Shown here piece after piece: positions 1 to 7,484 of a stretch of 18,141 nucleotides of DNA (the first letter of the stretch is position 1; each line of letters starts with the position of its first letter). The translations under genes were made by a program, and so were the position numbers. A model generated the notes under the pieces. That model saw nothing but the letters and a program-made list of their open reading frames with translations, had not been told where the DNA came from and did no database searches. The stretch is from Roseburia sp. (GTDB lineage Bacteria > Bacillota > Clostridia > Lachnospirales > Lachnospiraceae), in assembly GCA_003483745.1 (NCBI GenBank), contig DMYD01000052.1:680-18820 (forward strand), in the 5' to 3' direction.

Positions 1-19
1 CCAACTGAGCCACTCGCGC
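1..19 (-). tRNA. tRNA gene, 5' end only (isotype not readable)
   Basis: On the minus strand the window begins with a tRNA 5' half: a 7-nt acceptor arm GCGCGAG, then T8 and G9, then the D-stem/loop start GCTCAGTTGG. The gene runs off the left edge, so the anticodon is not visible and the isotype cannot be assigned. A consensus promoter lies at 62-90 on the same strand, giving a leader of roughly 35 nt before the mature 5' end. Confidence 0.85.
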
Positions 20-61
20 ATATGTAAATTGTTTTTTATCTGTCTGCCAGACACATTTAAT

Positions 62-90
62 ATCATACTATGGAAAAAGTGATTTGTCAA
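62..90 (-). promoter_or_regulatory. sigma-A promoter of the tRNA gene
   Basis: Reading the minus strand, TTGACA (85-90) and TATGAT (62-67) are separated by exactly 17 nt. The start site would be near 55. A 13-nt palindrome, TGTCTG-C-CAGACA (41-53), falls at the very start of the transcript and could form a small hairpin in the tRNA leader. Confidence 0.8.
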
Positions 91-224
91 TCTTTTTTTG
101 AAAAAATTTCAGTAAATAAAAAATTTGGATACCCGAATAGAAAATTGTGCGCGGATCTACGGCGGAAAAAACGAAAAACAGAATGAAAACGATACTTTTT
201 AGTATAGAACTCATAAATGAAGAG

Positions 225-233
225 TGTTATAAT
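225..233 (+). promoter_or_regulatory. Extended -10 promoter of the GGDEF/EAL pseudogene
   Basis: TGTTATAAT is a perfect extended -10 (TGnTATAAT). No good -35 is present 17 nt upstream, as expected for an extended -10 promoter. It lies about 70 nt before the ATG at 303. A small inverted repeat ATACT-TTTT-AGTAT (192-205) sits just upstream. Confidence 0.6.
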
Positions 234-302
234 AAAAGATATGGGAAAATGGTCACAGAAAATATTGGTAGCAGGACTTTGAAATAGTCATGGAGTAACA
301 GA

Positions 303-2530
303 ATGTACAAAAAGAATACAGGAATTCGTAATGCTGCGGTTTTATGCGCGATATTACTGATTTTAGGAATAGCTTTATTGGGATGTTTTAGACAGATTAG
401 AAATAGTTTACAGCAGCAGTTGATGGGCAGTATAGAAGGTATGGCGGAGCAGAATGAAATATTGGTCGAAAAAGAAGTTGGGACACGTTTTCGTCTGCTT
501 TCCGGTTTGGCAAGAGAGTTCTCCGAAGGAGATGAGAACATTTTTGCTGATAAATTACAGGGATTTGTGGAGACATACCAGTTTAAGCGGATGGGATATA
601 TTGCTGCAGATGGAATGGCAGAGACGACCGATGGATATCATCTTGATATGTTGGACAGAGAGTTATTTAAGCAGTCAATGCAGGGCAGAAAGTATTTAAC
701 GGATACGGTTGCAGACTGCGTTGATGCATCAAATGAAAATGTAAATGCATTCAGTGTACCGGTGTATGAAAAAGACCAGAAGACGGTAAAAGGTGTTTTG
801 TTTGCAACCTGCAGAGATGAAATGTTTGAGGGATGTCTGAAAAATGAGATATTTGAGGGACAGGCATTTAATTATATTGTAAAAACGGACGGTACGATTG
901 TGGCAACTTCTGGAAACAGTAAGGAGTGGAGAATTGGAAAAAACATTTTTAACACAGACATTTCTCCGGATGAACAGAATGATACTGCAAAGAATCAGAT
1001 GATCAGTGACATGGAAGCGGGAAAACGTGGCTATGGAATGGATCCGAAGCGCAGGGAAGTTTCCCTTTATTATTACATGCCACTTAAAAAATAGAAGAGA
1101 CCGGTGAAGAATGGTTTGTTGTTACAGCGGTAGCGGAAAGCGTTCTGACAGATCGTATGCAGGTGGTTATGGATGCGATCAACAGTTTGATCGTTATTAT
1201 TCTGGCTGTGATATCTGTTAGTGTGGGGGTATATATTTACTCATGGCGTAAAAGCAAAAAAGAACTGATGGCACTTGCATATCAGGATCCTGTTACTTTG
1301 GGAGATAACTTTGCAGCATTTAAGGAGCGGGCAAAAAACAAAAAAGATGGTGTTGGCTGGCTGATCGCCATGGATGTGACGGATTTTAAACTGATCAACA
1401 GCACCTGCGGTGTAAAAAAAGGTGATGAGGTTCTGCGTGCCATATGGGATATTTTTGAAAATGAAACGGGAGAAAATGAGCTGGCAGCACATGTAAATGC
1501 CGACCGTTTCGTATTGTTCTGGATGGAAGAAAGCCAGGATGCCGTCAAAGAGAGACTCGGACGTGTGATAAAAAAGATAGAAGAAATACCGGAACGTCTG
1601 GAGATACCAAATCTTTTTCCGGTGTTTGGAATTTTTCATACGACAGTTCTGGATGAGATTGATCCTTTATATGGAAATGCTGTGCAGGCAAAGCATCAGA
1701 TCAAAGGAAGACGTGACAGGAATTATATGTTTTTTGATGAGCTGAATCATGATAGCATCCAGGAAAAACGTGAATTGGAAGACCATTTTGAAATAGCACT
1801 TGAGAATGAAGAATTTGAGATCTGGTATCAGCCGAAATATGGTGCACATTCCAGAAAGCTTGTAGGAGCGGAGGCTCTTGTGCGCTGGCGCAGGGCAGAC
1901 GGAGCACTGATCCCGCCGCTTAAGTTTATTCCGTTGTTTGAGTGAAACGGAAATATCATCAGGCTCGATGAGTATGTATTCCGTGCAGTGTGCAAGCAGC
2001 AGAAGGAGTGGCAGGAACAGGGAAAGAAGATGCTTCCTGTTTCAGTAAATATTTCGCGTGTCAGTCTTTATTACTCAAATGTCGTTGAAAAATATGAAAG
2101 TATTATCCGTTCATTTGACCTTGATTCCAAATATATTCAGCTGGAAATTACGGAAAGTGCTACGATTGATAATAATGAAATATTTAATCTGTTAGAGCAG
2201 TTTCATATGGCAGGATTTAAGATACTTCTGGATGATTTCGGAAGTGGATATTCTTCTCTTGCAACTTTAAACCGTATGCATTTTGATACGATCAAGCTGG
2301 ATAAGAGTCTTGTCGATTACATTGGAGACGACAATGGAGAAAAACTTTTGAATTCCATCACGAAGATGGCACAGAGCTTTGGCATGGAAATCACGGCAGA
2401 AGGTGTGGAGACGGTAGAGCAGCTGATGTTTTTATGTAATCTGGACTGTGATGATATTCAGGGATATTATTTTTCACGCCCGCTGCCGGTAAAAGAATAT
2501 GAAGAATGTTTAAAAGATGCAGGCATGTAA
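303..2530 (+). pseudogene. Cache-GGDEF-EAL cyclic-di-GMP protein, broken by a frameshift and an in-frame stop
   Basis: Three consecutive pieces (303-1094, about 1095-1945, 1946-2530) together make one roughly 742-aa membrane protein. Piece 1 has an N-terminal membrane segment (about residues 9-27) and an extracellular Cache-like sensor. Piece 2 begins with the missing end of the sensor, a second membrane segment, and a degenerate GGDEF domain in which the signature reads NADRF, so no cyclase activity is expected. It then starts an EAL domain with EALVRW intact. Piece 3 holds the rest: VNIS, ITES, LDDFGSGYSS, KLDKS, AEGVET and QGYYFSRP, all the metal-binding and catalytic positions of a c-di-GMP phosphodiesterase. 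Piece 1 stops at 1092-1094 after a 6-A run; adding one A restores PLKKIEETGEEW. Piece 2 stops at TGA 1943-1945, inside the EAL fold. The ribosome site GGAG lies 7 nt before the ATG. The rest of the frame is clean, so inactivation looks recent, unless one or both lesions are sequencing errors. Confidence 0.85.
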
Positions 2531-2579
2531 TATGATTTATGCTCATACAATATAACAATCGATACCATGGAGGTACAGG

Positions 2580-3029
2580 GTGAGCGCAAAGACGAGGATC
2601 GTGGTCCTTCATATGAAGGAGGTTATCTATACAGCGATATTTGTCGGACTTGGGATCGTATTGATTATATTGCTGCTTTTCATGTTTTTGCCAAAAAAAC
2701 AGAAGAGTGAGGCAGAGCCAACGATGCGGTATACGGCAGGTGTATATACATCGTCCATAATGATGGGCAGCCAGTCAGCTGATATACAGGTCATTGTGGA
2801 TGAGAACCGTATACAGTCTATTTCTCTGATCAGTCTGGATGAAACGGTAGCGACAATGTATCCGCTTATGGAACCGGCAATGGAAAGTGTCAGTGAACAG
2901 GTGATAAAGCAGCAGTCGACGAAAGGGATTACATATAATACGGATAACCAGTATACATCGATCGTGCTGTTAAATGCGATAGAGAATGCTCTCGCGAAAG
3001 CGGAGATTGCAGAGGGAGAGGCAGATTAA
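2580..3029 (+). CDS. Membrane-anchored FMN_bind-like protein
   Basis: A 149-aa protein with one N-terminal membrane segment (about residues 14-36), a basic stretch after it, and an outer domain at about 48-143. The pattern in that domain (Tyr-Thr-x-Gly-x-Tyr near the start, a strand ending in an Ile-x-Ser-Ile turn, then an ET pair, and a C-terminal YTS followed by a helix ending in ALAKA) matches the FMN_bind fold. However, the usual SGATYTS flavinylation motif reads TDNQYTS, so the Thr that carries covalent FMN in Rnf/Nqr-type proteins is Gln. I therefore do not expect covalent flavin. I chose the GTG start because GGAGG (2569-2573) lies 6 nt upstream; an ATG at 2613 is the alternative, with poorer spacing. 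It follows the broken EAL gene by 49 nt and ends at a terminator. Its biological role is unknown. Confidence 0.7.
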   Translation: MSAKTRIVVLHMKEVIYTAIFVGLGIVLIILLLFMFLPKKQKSEAEPTMRYTAGVYTSSIMMGSQSADIQVIVDENRIQSISLISLDETVATMYPLMEPAMESVSEQVIKQQSTKGITYNTDNQYTSIVLLNAIENALAKAEIAEGEAD

Positions 3030-3035
3030 CACAGT

Positions 3036-3078
3036 CTGAAACAATAGAATGAGAGGTTTGAGAACTGTGTGTTGTCAG
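3036..3078 (+). other. 3'-UTR structured element, copy A
   Basis: Just after the stop of the FMN_bind-like gene lies AAACAATAGAATG (3039-3051), 19 variable nt, then GTTGTCA (3071-3077) and the A-rich start of the terminator. CTGA..CAA (3036-3044, with a 2-nt bulge) can pair with TTGTCAG (3072-3078). The same boxes, spacing and terminator position recur at 14885-14928. A 7-bp pairing ACACAGT (3029-3035) with ACTGTGT (3064-3070) is also possible and would cross the first, as in a pseudoknot. Confidence 0.45.
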
Positions 3079-3083
3079 GATTC

Positions 3084-3115
3084 AAAAAAGGTTCCGGATG
3101 TTCCGGAACCTTTTT
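3084..3115. terminator. Bidirectional intrinsic terminator
   Basis: A 14-bp perfect stem (3085-3098 with 3102-3115) has a 3-nt loop TGT, an A-run on its left and a T-run on its right, so it can stop transcription from both sides. It lies between the convergent FMN_bind-like gene and the small membrane protein gene. Confidence 0.92.
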
Positions 3116-3127
3116 GGTTAAAAGAAT

Positions 3128-3370
3128 TTATTCTTCTGTATCAAGGGTATCCATGTAATTATTGATAGCATCAAGATCCGCATAGATCGTTTTGATCGGT
3201 CTGCTCTTTTCATATGCATTGTAACCAGAATATCCTGCCCATCCAATGATAAGTGCTGCAATTACCCATCCACAGATGGTGCCAGCAATACGTTTTCTTT
3301 TTTCTTTTGCAAGAATTTTTTTGCGGTTTGCTTTTTCTTCTTTATAGCGGTCAACTTTTGCCTGACTCAT
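3128..3370 (-). CDS. Small single-pass membrane protein of unknown function
   Basis: An 80-aa protein. The first 28 residues are very rich in Lys and Arg (likely cytoplasmic), followed by one membrane segment at about residues 29-50, then an acidic tail ending in DTLDTEE, so an N-in/C-out orientation is expected. I do not recognise a named family. The start is well supported: GGAGG lies about 7 nt before the ATG on the minus strand. It is a single-gene unit, with its own promoter (3435-3463) and the shared terminator at 3084-3115. Its untranslated leader contains a small hairpin, CATGC-TGAT-GCATG (3395-3408). Confidence 0.75.
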   Translation of the reverse strand: MSQAKVDRYKEEKANRKKILAKEKRKRIAGTICGWVIAALIIGWAGYSGYNAYEKSRPIKTIYADLDAINNYMDTLDTEE

Positions 3371-3434
3371 AATTATCCTCCGTTTTATTATTCACATGCT
3401 GATGCATGGATAAAAATCAAATAAACATATTGAT

Positions 3435-3463
3435 AATATACCCCATTCTGCCGGAAAAAGCAA
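3435..3463 (-). promoter_or_regulatory. Promoter of the small membrane protein gene
   Basis: On the minus strand TTGCTT (3458-3463) and TATATT (3435-3440) are 17 nt apart. It stands back to back with the folA promoter at 3476-3504; only 12 nt separate the two -35 boxes. Confidence 0.55.
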
Positions 3464-3475
3464 TAGAAATACGGC

Positions 3476-3504
3476 TTGTCATTTCGGGGTAAATTAGGTA
3501 AAAT
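3476..3504 (+). promoter_or_regulatory. Promoter of folA
   Basis: TTGTCA (3476-3481) and TAAAAT (3499-3504) are 17 nt apart, a good sigma-A promoter. Transcription would start near 3511, giving a leader of about 70 nt. The leader carries a direct repeat AAGAAGCAGTG (3518-3528 and 3551-3561) and a small stem CTGC-aagaa-GCAG (3547-3559) just before the ribosome site. Confidence 0.7.
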
Positions 3505-3581
3505 GAGAGTTTGAAAGAAGAAGCAGTGAATAGAAAAAAGATGGTGCTGCAAGAAGCAGTGCAGCATGAATGGAGGCTTTT

Positions 3582-4076
3582 ATGAATTTGATCGTAGCGG
3601 CAGATGAAAACTGGGCGATTGGTAATAAAAATGAATTATTAGTCCGGATTCCGGCAGATCAGAAGTTTTTCCGGGAGACGACGATGGGCAAAGTGGTTGT
3701 GATGGGACGAAAGACATTAGAGACATTTCCAAACGGACTTCCATTGATGGGAAGAATAAATATCGTGCTGACACATGATAAGAAGTTCAAAGTTCCCGGG
3801 GCACTGATCGTACATGATATGGAAGAATTACATGAGGAATTGAAAAAGTACAACAGCGAAGATATTTATGTGATCGGAGGACAATCCGTCTATGAGCAGC
3901 TGATCGATGAATGTGATGTGGCACATGTCACAAAGATTGATTTCGCATATGATGCGGATGCACATTTCCCGGATCTGGATGCGGATCCTAAATGGCAGAT
4001 AACGGCAGACAGCGAGGAACAGACGTATTTTGATCTTGAGTATTATTTTTACCGCTATGAGAGAGTCAGAAAATAA
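3582..4076 (+). CDS. folA: Dihydrofolate reductase
   Basis: Reduces dihydrofolate to tetrahydrofolate with NADPH in the cytoplasm, feeding thymidylate, purine and methionine synthesis. The 164-aa product has the usual DHFR length and motifs: the N-terminal strand LIVAADENWAIG, the acidic active-site residue in the helix after IPAD (about residue 26), the NADPH-binding VVVMGRKT with LETF, and IYVIGGQSVYEQL near residues 100-113. I chose the ATG at 3582 because GGAGG (3572-3576) lies 5 nt upstream; the ATG at 3570 overlaps that ribosome site and would add four residues absent from the family. It is the first gene of a co-directional run with the AEC transporter and ilvBN. No thymidylate synthase gene is next to it here. 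Confidence 0.95.
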   Translation: MNLIVAADENWAIGNKNELLVRIPADQKFFRETTMGKVVVMGRKTLETFPNGLPLMGRINIVLTHDKKFKVPGALIVHDMEELHEELKKYNSEDIYVIGGQSVYEQLIDECDVAHVTKIDFAYDADAHFPDLDADPKWQITADSEEQTYFDLEYYFYRYERVRK

Positions 4077-4107
4077 GTAAGCAAAAACAGAAAGCAGTGC
4101 AGCGAAG

Positions 4108-5061
4108 ATGGAAAATTTTATTTATAGTATTAATGTGACATTTCCGATTTTTTTGGTGATGGTGATCGGTTATTTTTTAAAACAGATCGGCATGTTAAAT
4201 GACAACTTTGTCACGGTGGCAAACCGTTTTAATTTTAAGGTGACGTTGCCGTTTATGTTGTTCCGTGATATTGCAGGCGTGGATATCCGGGCAGTATTTG
4301 ATTTGAAATATGTGTTGTTCTGCGCACTTGTCAGTACGGCGTGTTTCTGGCTGATCTGGGGCGGCGTGAAGCTGTTTTTAAAGGATCAGACCATGCGGGG
4401 AGCATTTGTGCAGGCATCATTCCGCAGCAGTGCGGCGGTAATGGGACTTGCCTTCATTCAGAATATCTATGGAACTTCGGCGATGGGACCGCTGATGATC
4501 GTCAGTGCAGTGCCGCTTTATAATATTTTTTCCGTCATCGTATTGACCTTTGAGGGAGAAAACGCAAGCGGGGTAAATGGCAAAGAGAAGATCAAAGAGG
4601 CATGTATCGGAATCGCCAAAAATCCAATCATTCTTGGGATTTTAGCAGGACTGGTCGTGGGACTTTTGGGAATTGAATTTCCAACGATCATAAATAAGAC
4701 GGTAAACAGTGTGGCGCAGATGGCGACGCCGCTTGCGCTGATCACGATCGGTGCCGGATTCAAGGGAAGAAAAGCTCTTGCAAAGATAAAACCGACGATT
4801 GCAGCAGCTCTGATCAAGCTTGTTATTCAGCCGCTTATTTTCCTTCCGGTTGCTGCCTGGATGGGATTTAGCGGGGAAAAAATGATCGCAATTTTAATTA
4901 TGCTTGCATCCCCGACAACGCCAAGCTGTTATATTATGGCAAAAAGCATGAACAATGACGGTGTACTGACGGCGAGCGTGATCGTGACGACAACGTTATT
5001 GGCAGCATTTACGCTGACCGGATGGATTTTTATATTAAAATCAGTCGGTCTGATTGGATAA
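4108..5061 (+). CDS. AEC (auxin efflux carrier) family transporter
   Basis: A 317-aa integral membrane protein with about ten hydrophobic segments in two halves joined by a short hydrophilic loop (about residues 147-166). The second half opens with KNPIILGILAG, the Asn-Pro helix start typical of the AEC/Mem_trans family, and ends with ASPTTPSCYIMA, matching the family's C-terminal Pro-rich helix break. Bacterial members move small organic anions such as malate, or other metabolites; the substrate cannot be read from sequence. It starts 31 nt after folA, with no clear Shine-Dalgarno site before the ATG, so translation may depend on ribosomes arriving from folA. The location directly before ilvBN makes a link to branched-chain amino acid or acetolactate metabolism possible, but this is only inference. 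Confidence 0.88.
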   Translation: MENFIYSINVTFPIFLVMVIGYFLKQIGMLNDNFVTVANRFNFKVTLPFMLFRDIAGVDIRAVFDLKYVLFCALVSTACFWLIWGGVKLFLKDQTMRGAFVQASFRSSAAVMGLAFIQNIYGTSAMGPLMIVSAVPLYNIFSVIVLTFEGENASGVNGKEKIKEACIGIAKNPIILGILAGLVVGLLGIEFPTIINKTVNSVAQMATPLALITIGAGFKGRKALAKIKPTIAAALIKLVIQPLIFLPVAAWMGFSGEKMIAILIMLASPTTPSCYIMAKSMNNDGVLTASVIVTTTLLAAFTLTGWIFILKSVGLIG

Positions 5062-5070
5062 ATAAAATCA

Positions 5071-5099
5071 TTGCATTTCCCGGTAAGATGGGATATAGT
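5071..5099 (+). promoter_or_regulatory. Promoter of ilvBN
   Basis: TTGCAT (5071-5076) and TATAGT (5094-5099) are 17 nt apart in the 78-nt gap before ilvB. The start site would be near 5106, leaving a leader of only about 35 nt, too short for a T-box or leader-peptide attenuator. Confidence 0.6.
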
Positions 5100-5139
5100 T
5101 TTTTGAAAGAAAAAATACCTTGGTTTTTGGGAGGACGAT

Positions 5140-6861
5140 ATGGATATAACAGGTAGAAAATTATTTGTAAAAGCGCTGCAGGAAGAGGGCGTGGATACCA
5201 TTTTCGGTTATCCGGGTGGTACCGTGACAGATCTTTTCGATGAATTATATAAGCAGGATAGTATTGATGTCGTCCTACCGAGACATGAACAGGGACTGAT
5301 CCATGCGGCGGAAGGATATGCGAAGTCTACCGGAAAAGTCGGTGTATGTCTGGTGACAAGCGGACCGGGTGCGACCAATATTATAACAGGTCTTGCGGAT
5401 GCACATTATGACAGCATTCCACTGGTATGTTTTACGGGACAGGTTCCGCTGTCTTTAATAGGAAATGATGCATTCCAGGAAGTAGATATTGTCGGAATGA
5501 CAAGAAGTGTCACAAAGTACGGAGTGACCGTGCGCAGACGGGAAGATTTAGGACGTATCATCAAGATGGCGTTTTATATTGCATCCACCGGAAAACCGGG
5601 GCCGGTACTGATCGATATCCCGAAAGATATCCAGACGGCAGCAGGACCGGCAGAATATCCGGCGAATATCCAGATCCGTGGCTATAAGCCGAATGAGTCG
5701 GTACACATTGGACAGCTGAAAAAGGCTTATAAACTGCTCCGCACTGCAAAGAAGCCGTTGATCCTTGCCGGTGGCGGTATCAATATCGCACATGCGAATG
5801 ACAAGCTGCTCGCATTAGCGGAGAAGATGCAGATCCCGGTTGTCACAACGATCATGGGAAAAGGTGCGATCCCGACGAGTCATCCGCTCTATGTCGGCAA
5901 CAGCGGCATGCATGGAAAATATGCGGCAAATATGGCAGTCAGCAAATGTGATGTATTGTTTTCGATTGGAACAAGATTTAATGACCGTATTACCGGAGAT
6001 CTGAATGAGTTTGCGCCGAAGGCGAAGATCGTACATATTGATGTTGATACGGCATCTATCTCGAGAAATGTTGTTGTGGATGTTCCGGTTGTATCGGATG
6101 CGAACCTGGCATTAGAAAAGCTGCTTGAATGGGCAGAATCGAAAGATACCGAGCAGTGGCAGAAAGAGATCGCGGAGTGGGATAAGAAAAATCCGCTTGA
6201 GATGCGCAGAGACTGTGGCATGACACCGCAGATGGTATTTGAACATGTGAACCGCACCTTTGGGGAAGCTGTCTATGTGACAGATGTCGGACAGCATCAG
6301 ATGTGGGCAACACAGTACTTAGAGTTAGATTCCTTGCATCAGCTCATTACGTCAGGCGGACTTGGCACGATGGGATTTGGATTTCCGGCAGCGATCGGGG
6401 CGAAGATCGGCAACCGGGATAAGGAAGTTGTATGCTTTACGGGAGACGGCGGTTTTCAGATGAATATTCAGGAGATGGCAACGGCAGTAGTTCAGGAAGC
6501 ACCGGTGATCATCTGTCTGTTCAATAACTATTATCTTGGAATGGTGCGTCAGATGCAGCAGTTATTTTATGGAAAACGTTATGAGGCAACCTGCCTGCGC
6601 AGAAGAAGAACCTGTCCGGCAAACTGTAAGGGGCCGAATGCATCCTGTCCTCCATACACACCGGATTTTATAGCTTTAGCAAAAAGCTACGGTGCACATG
6701 GAATCCGCGTGAAAAAAGAGGAAGATATCCAGGCAGCACTTGATGAAGCACGTACTTATAAAGATGCCCCGACGATCATTGAATTTATGATTTCCACGGA
6801 TGAGATCGTACTTCCTATGGTAAAGAGTGGAAATCCAATGAGCGAGATGATTTTGAAATAG
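5140..6861 (+). CDS. ilvB: Acetolactate synthase, large catalytic subunit
   Basis: Condenses two pyruvates to acetolactate, or pyruvate with 2-oxobutyrate to acetohydroxybutyrate, the first committed step of valine, leucine and isoleucine synthesis. The 573-aa protein has the three domains of ThDP enzymes: an N-terminal PYR domain with the activating Glu50 in PRHEQG, a central FAD-binding domain (about 190-340), and a C-terminal ThDP/Mg domain with GDGGF and the NN pair about 26 residues later. Unusual: residues 485-503 form an Arg-rich insertion with four cysteines (C485, C492, C496, C503), just where the family normally runs from the active-site helix into the TPDF segment. GGGAGG (5129-5134) lies 5 nt before the ATG. 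It has its own promoter and is 14 nt from ilvN, so the two form an operon. Confidence 0.96.
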   Translation: MDITGRKLFVKALQEEGVDTIFGYPGGTVTDLFDELYKQDSIDVVLPRHEQGLIHAAEGYAKSTGKVGVCLVTSGPGATNIITGLADAHYDSIPLVCFTGQVPLSLIGNDAFQEVDIVGMTRSVTKYGVTVRRREDLGRIIKMAFYIASTGKPGPVLIDIPKDIQTAAGPAEYPANIQIRGYKPNESVHIGQLKKAYKLLRTAKKPLILAGGGINIAHANDKLLALAEKMQIPVVTTIMGKGAIPTSHPLYVGNSGMHGKYAANMAVSKCDVLFSIGTRFNDRITGDLNEFAPKAKIVHIDVDTASISRNVVVDVPVVSDANLALEKLLEWAESKDTEQWQKEIAEWDKKNPLEMRRDCGMTPQMVFEHVNRTFGEAVYVTDVGQHQMWATQYLELDSLHQLITSGGLGTMGFGFPAAIGAKIGNRDKEVVCFTGDGGFQMNIQEMATAVVQEAPVIICLFNNYYLGMVRQMQQLFYGKRYEATCLRRRRTCPANCKGPNASCPPYTPDFIALAKSYGAHGIRVKKEEDIQAALDEARTYKDAPTIIEFMISTDEIVLPMVKSGNPMSEMILK

Positions 6862-6875
6862 GAGAGGATACGGAT

Positions 6876-7373
6876 ATGAAAAATAGATGGATTGCATTAT
6901 ATGTGGAAAACCAGGTAGGTGTTTTGGCAAAAGTATCCGGTCTTTTTTCCGGAAAATCTTACAATCTCCAGAGTCTTACGGTTGGTACGACAGAGGATGA
7001 GACGGTTTCAAGAATGACAATCTGTGTGACCAGTGATGATATCACATTTGAGCAGATCAAGAAGCAGTTGAACCGTATGGTCGAGGTCATCAAGGTCATC
7101 GATCTTACCGATGTGCCGATCCATATGAAAGAGATTTTGTTTGCGAAAGTATTAGATGTCAATGAGGCAGGAAAACTCGAAGTATTCCAGATCGCACAGG
7201 TGTTTAATGTGCAGGTGGCGGATATCGGGAATGACAGCGTACTCTTAGAGTGCAAGCTGACAGAGCGGCGCAATAACGAACTGATCGCCCTGTTAAAATC
7301 CAAATTCCACCGGATCGAGGTCGTGCGCGGAGGTGCAGTGGCAATTGAGTCGATCAGTACGTCATGCAGATAA
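6876..7373 (+). CDS. ilvN: Acetolactate synthase, small regulatory subunit
   Basis: Partner of the large subunit encoded 14 nt upstream; it stimulates the enzyme and confers valine feedback inhibition. The 165-aa protein has the standard bipartite layout: an N-terminal ACT domain (about residues 5-75; ENQVGVLAKVSGLFSGKSYN is the ligand-binding loop and helix), then the C-terminal ALS small-subunit domain (about 83-160). The ribosome site AGGAGAGG lies before the ATG. The length matches the IlvN/IlvH family. The symbol ilvH would be equally acceptable. Confidence 0.95.
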   Translation: MKNRWIALYVENQVGVLAKVSGLFSGKSYNLQSLTVGTTEDETVSRMTICVTSDDITFEQIKKQLNRMVEVIKVIDLTDVPIHMKEILFAKVLDVNEAGKLEVFQIAQVFNVQVADIGNDSVLLECKLTERRNNELIALLKSKFHRIEVVRGGAVAIESISTSCR

Positions 7374-7426
7374 GCATGGCAGCTATAATGCCGTATAGTA
7401 AAAAGGGTATGTGAAAATAGTTCTTT

Positions 7427-7472
7427 ATAGAGAATGAGGCAGGTGAAAATCATCACCTGCCTCATTCTCTAT
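7427..7472. terminator. 20-bp perfect hairpin between convergent genes (probable terminator)
   Basis: A perfect 20-bp stem (7427-7446 with 7453-7472) and 6-nt loop lie 53 nt after ilvN and 12 nt after the stop of the minus-strand gene. Neither side has a proper T-run, so it is not a textbook intrinsic terminator. It could end transcripts by strength alone, or act as an RNA-stabilising or RNase III structure. Confidence 0.6.
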
Positions 7473-7484
7473 GTTGATAAAATT

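Noticed and set aside
1083..1094. Programmed -1 ribosomal frameshifting or transcript slippage at CTT AAA AAA TAG
   Set aside because: The run is only 6 A, the heptamer T-AAA-AAA is not a good slippery site, and the downstream in-frame stop means the full protein would still not be made.
1943..1982. Possible selenocysteine codon: TGA followed by a hairpin (1949-1982) whose upper stem TCATC/GATGA begins about 11 nt after the TGA
   Set aside because: The position is a variable, non-catalytic residue of EAL domains, an upstream frameshift already breaks the gene, the stem has bulges, and no selenocysteine genes are visible in the window.
3570..3581. Start of folA at the ATG 3570
   Set aside because: It overlaps the GGAGG that is correctly spaced for the ATG at 3582, and DHFR proteins begin at the latter.
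5062..5139. T-box riboswitch or leader-peptide attenuator before ilvBN
   Set aside because: The gap is 78 nt, a promoter takes up half of it, and there is no specifier stem, T-box sequence or Leu/Val/Ile-rich leader peptide.
7384..7389. TATAAT after ilvN as a promoter
   Set aside because: No acceptable -35 lies at 16-18 nt and no gene follows on that strand before the hairpin.
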